This document shows, in pieces, positions 62,712 to 64,000 of a DNA stretch of 64,000 nt (position 1 is the first letter of the stretch; the number at the start of each line of letters is the position of its first letter). The translations under genes and the position numbers were made by a program. The DNA comes from Heliomicrobium modesticaldum Ice1 (GTDB lineage: Bacteria; Bacillota; Desulfitobacteriia; Heliobacteriales; Heliobacteriaceae), in the NCBI RefSeq assembly GCF_000019165.1, contig NC_010337.2, positions 475,501 to 539,500 on the forward strand, in the 5' to 3' direction. The notes under the pieces were generated by a model. It was not told the DNA's origin. It did no database searches and worked only from the letters and a program-made list of their open reading frames with translations.

Positions 62712-63341
62712 ATGAATGAGCCAAGCTATTGGGAAAAAGGCTCTGTCCCCTTGGCCTTGATTGTCCTTATCGTGCTGATTACAACGTCGACTTCACTGGC
62801 CGGTTACATTTTTCGAGAGATTACCTTAGCTAAAGCCAATGCGGAAACGATCCAAATGCGCTATGTTGCAGAAGCGGGTGCAGAGCACTTCATACACCGT
62901 ATTAAGGAATTGCTTCGTCAAAGGGAGCCTTTGCAGGTACCTCATCATCATTATAGCGTTGAAGAAAACCAAGTTTTTTGGATTCCGGCTACTCAAGAAT
63001 ATTTAAGTTTTAAAGACATAAATCAAATAATTGACGACTGGAATCGCGAACCACCTGAAATCAGCACATCTCAATTCAGGGCGAAGTATAACATTTCAGA
63101 TGTATCCTGGGAGCCGTCATCATCGTTTCAATCTTTAGAATCGCCTAGTCTGACCGATGTCTTTACAGTAAACTTTACTGTTACTGCAGAATGTCTTACC
63201 GGTGAAAAGAGGACTCAATCTTTACAAGTTACTGCAGAGTTCCGCGTCTCTTTCGAACCAAGCGATGATACCCTTGTGATGAAAATGAATCCGGCCGATC
63301 CGGAACCTGTGATTTCCATCAAAACCTGGCGCTGGATCTGA
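62712..63341 (+). CDS. PilX-like minor pilin, locus 3
   Basis: A 209-residue protein with the PilX-type start KGSVPLALIVLIVLITT, then YVAEAGAEHFIHRIKELL, the helix pattern also seen in the cluster 2 PilX-like protein. GAGGTG lies six bases before the ATG at 62712; the earlier in-frame start is less likely. The C-terminal half is beta-rich. About 210 bases upstream, a weak hairpin followed by GGTTTTT is the only structure seen. Confidence 0.82.
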   Translation: MNEPSYWEKGSVPLALIVLIVLITTSTSLAGYIFREITLAKANAETIQMRYVAEAGAEHFIHRIKELLRQREPLQVPHHHYSVEENQVFWIPATQEYLSFKDINQIIDDWNREPPEISTSQFRAKYNISDVSWEPSSSFQSLESPSLTDVFTVNFTVTAECLTGEKRTQSLQVTAEFRVSFEPSDDTLVMKMNPADPEPVISIKTWRWI

Positions 63342-63506
63342 TTAAAAATATCGCATTATAGGTAGAGGTGTATGTAAACGGTGCCTGTAAAGTTAAGGTT
63401 GCCGAAGGGGAGACCAGAGAGAGGGCTCTGCTAAAGGTCGTTTATTTGACGCAAAGGTATCGCTGAACGATGTCTCCGGAAGAAACCGGAAAGGCAGGTA
63501 TCGCCT

Positions 63507-64000
63507 ATGAAACTGTTTCCGAATTGGAGGAACTCGTCGGGCATGACATTGCTCGAGGTCCTGATATCGCTCGCGCTCTTCAGTATCGTAACAGCAGGGA
63601 TCTTCTCCCTGCTCAATGGAAACAACAACGTTTTTTTCAGAGAGACGTTGAATGCTCACTTACGGCAAGAAAGCCGTACTTCTGTGAATCAAATCCTTAA
63701 AACAATCCAAGAGGCGCACGACGAAGATATAGAGGTTGATCCAAGGGGACTATGGATGAGGATTGACAGTCCCGGAAAACCAGAAACTTTATATGAATTA
63801 ACTGCATCTGCAGATGATCCCTCGTACTATGATCTATATATCAATAAGACACGTCTCCCCGTAAAAGTGTTGTCTTCGGGAAATAAGTTTTTTATTAAAG
63901 ACGACCTTACCAAAATGGTTACTGTAAATTTGACATATCTCGACGACGCTACCCAAACAGCAGACACCGGGCCGACTCTTGCCTTAAAAGCGAGTGTTTT
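63507..64000 (+). CDS. Minor pilin-like protein (PilW/GspJ type), locus 3, cut by window edge
   Basis: A frame open to the window end (164 codons and two bases). It starts ATG AAA CTG with AAGGCAGGT seven bases upstream. The prepilin site is SSG/MTLLEVLISLALFSIVTAG, with Glu at +5, and a helical-plus-beta mature domain follows. It is the third member of a PilV-PilX-PilW set paralleling cluster 2. Confidence 0.86.
   Translation, partial: MKLFPNWRNSSGMTLLEVLISLALFSIVTAGIFSLLNGNNNVFFRETLNAHLRQESRTSVNQILKTIQEAHDEDIEVDPRGLWMRIDSPGKPETLYELTASADDPSYYDLYINKTRLPVKVLSSGNKFFIKDDLTKMVTVNLTYLDDATQTADTGPTLALKASV

Noticed and set aside
63370-63468. A 32-codon plus-strand frame between the PilX- and PilW-like genes, starting GTG
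   Set aside because: No clear ribosome site and no recognised family; too short to support on composition alone.
1-64000. tRNA, rRNA, insertion sequences, integrases and attachment sites
   Set aside because: No cloverleaf-like or rRNA-like stretches, transposase motifs or flanking duplications were seen in the intergenic regions by eye; a covariance-model scan would be needed to exclude small RNAs.

Overview
This 64 kb window looks like a chromosomal core region of a GC-rich, endospore-forming, monoderm Firmicute. The gene order efp, spoIIIAA-AH, accB/accC, asp23, nusB, xseAB, ispA, dxs, tlyA, nadK, argR, recN, spoIVB, spo0A is the classic Bacillus/Clostridium sporulation and housekeeping neighbourhood. 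High GC, a ferredoxin:NADP oxidoreductase pair (NfnAB-like), type IV pilus genes without outer-membrane components and CxxCH-type sensing point to the Peptococcales/Heliobacteriaceae side of the Clostridia. That assignment is an inference from gene content, not a database match.

Layout. Nearly all genes are on the minus strand, so transcription runs from high to low coordinates. At 59.7-61.8 kb are pyrF, pyrE and a YqeG-type phosphatase. At 55.4-59.4 kb is a shikimate block (aroE, aroC, aroK, aroB), closed by a terminator. At 46.6-55.3 kb is a complete type IV pilus operon (pilB, pilT, pilC, a major pilin, pilD, pilN, pilO, pilM), also closed by a terminator. At 40-46.5 kb is a second, separate pseudopilus operon with its own short PilB ATPase, PilC, five pilin-like or PilX-like proteins, PilN and PilO, but no PilT, PilM or PilD. 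It is followed by ComFB, TldD, PmbA, an AroQ-aminopeptidase fusion and efp. At 27.7-33.5 kb is the spoIIIA operon behind a sigma-E-like promoter. At 24-27.6 kb is a biotin-dependent carboxylase pair, one member an in-frame OadA-BCCP fusion, behind a strong sigma-A-like promoter. At 16-24 kb are Asp23/AmaP, NusB, a TsaD-like protein, NfnAB, XseAB and IspA. At 13.9-15.8 kb a lone plus-strand gene encodes a membrane-anchored degenerate trypsin-like domain with a C-terminal FHA domain. At 1-13.7 kb are dxs, tlyA, a nuclease-fold membrane protein, nadK, mnmM, argR, recN, spoIVB, spo0A, a haem-type chemoreceptor and an HD-GYP protein cut by the window edge. At 62.1-64 kb, on the plus strand and visibly more AT-rich, is a third locus of three pilin-like genes that runs off the right edge.

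Functional themes are sporulation control (Spo0A, SpoIVB, SpoIIIA channel), surface filaments (two assembly machines plus an extra minor-pilin set), aromatic amino acid and isoprenoid precursor synthesis, and possible cyclic-dinucleotide signalling (HD-GYP and ComFB near the pili).

The most notable departures from textbook versions are: spoIIIAA split by a frameshift exactly at a 10-T run; a terminator hairpin buried inside the 3' end of the spoIVB reading frame; the OadA-BCCP fusion with a perfect internal ribosome binding site; the AroQ-Xaa-Pro-peptidase fusion; the FHA pseudoprotease; and two genes (spoIIIAF and aroQ-pep) whose best start codon is CTG. No rRNA, tRNA, insertion sequence, phage gene or CRISPR array was seen.
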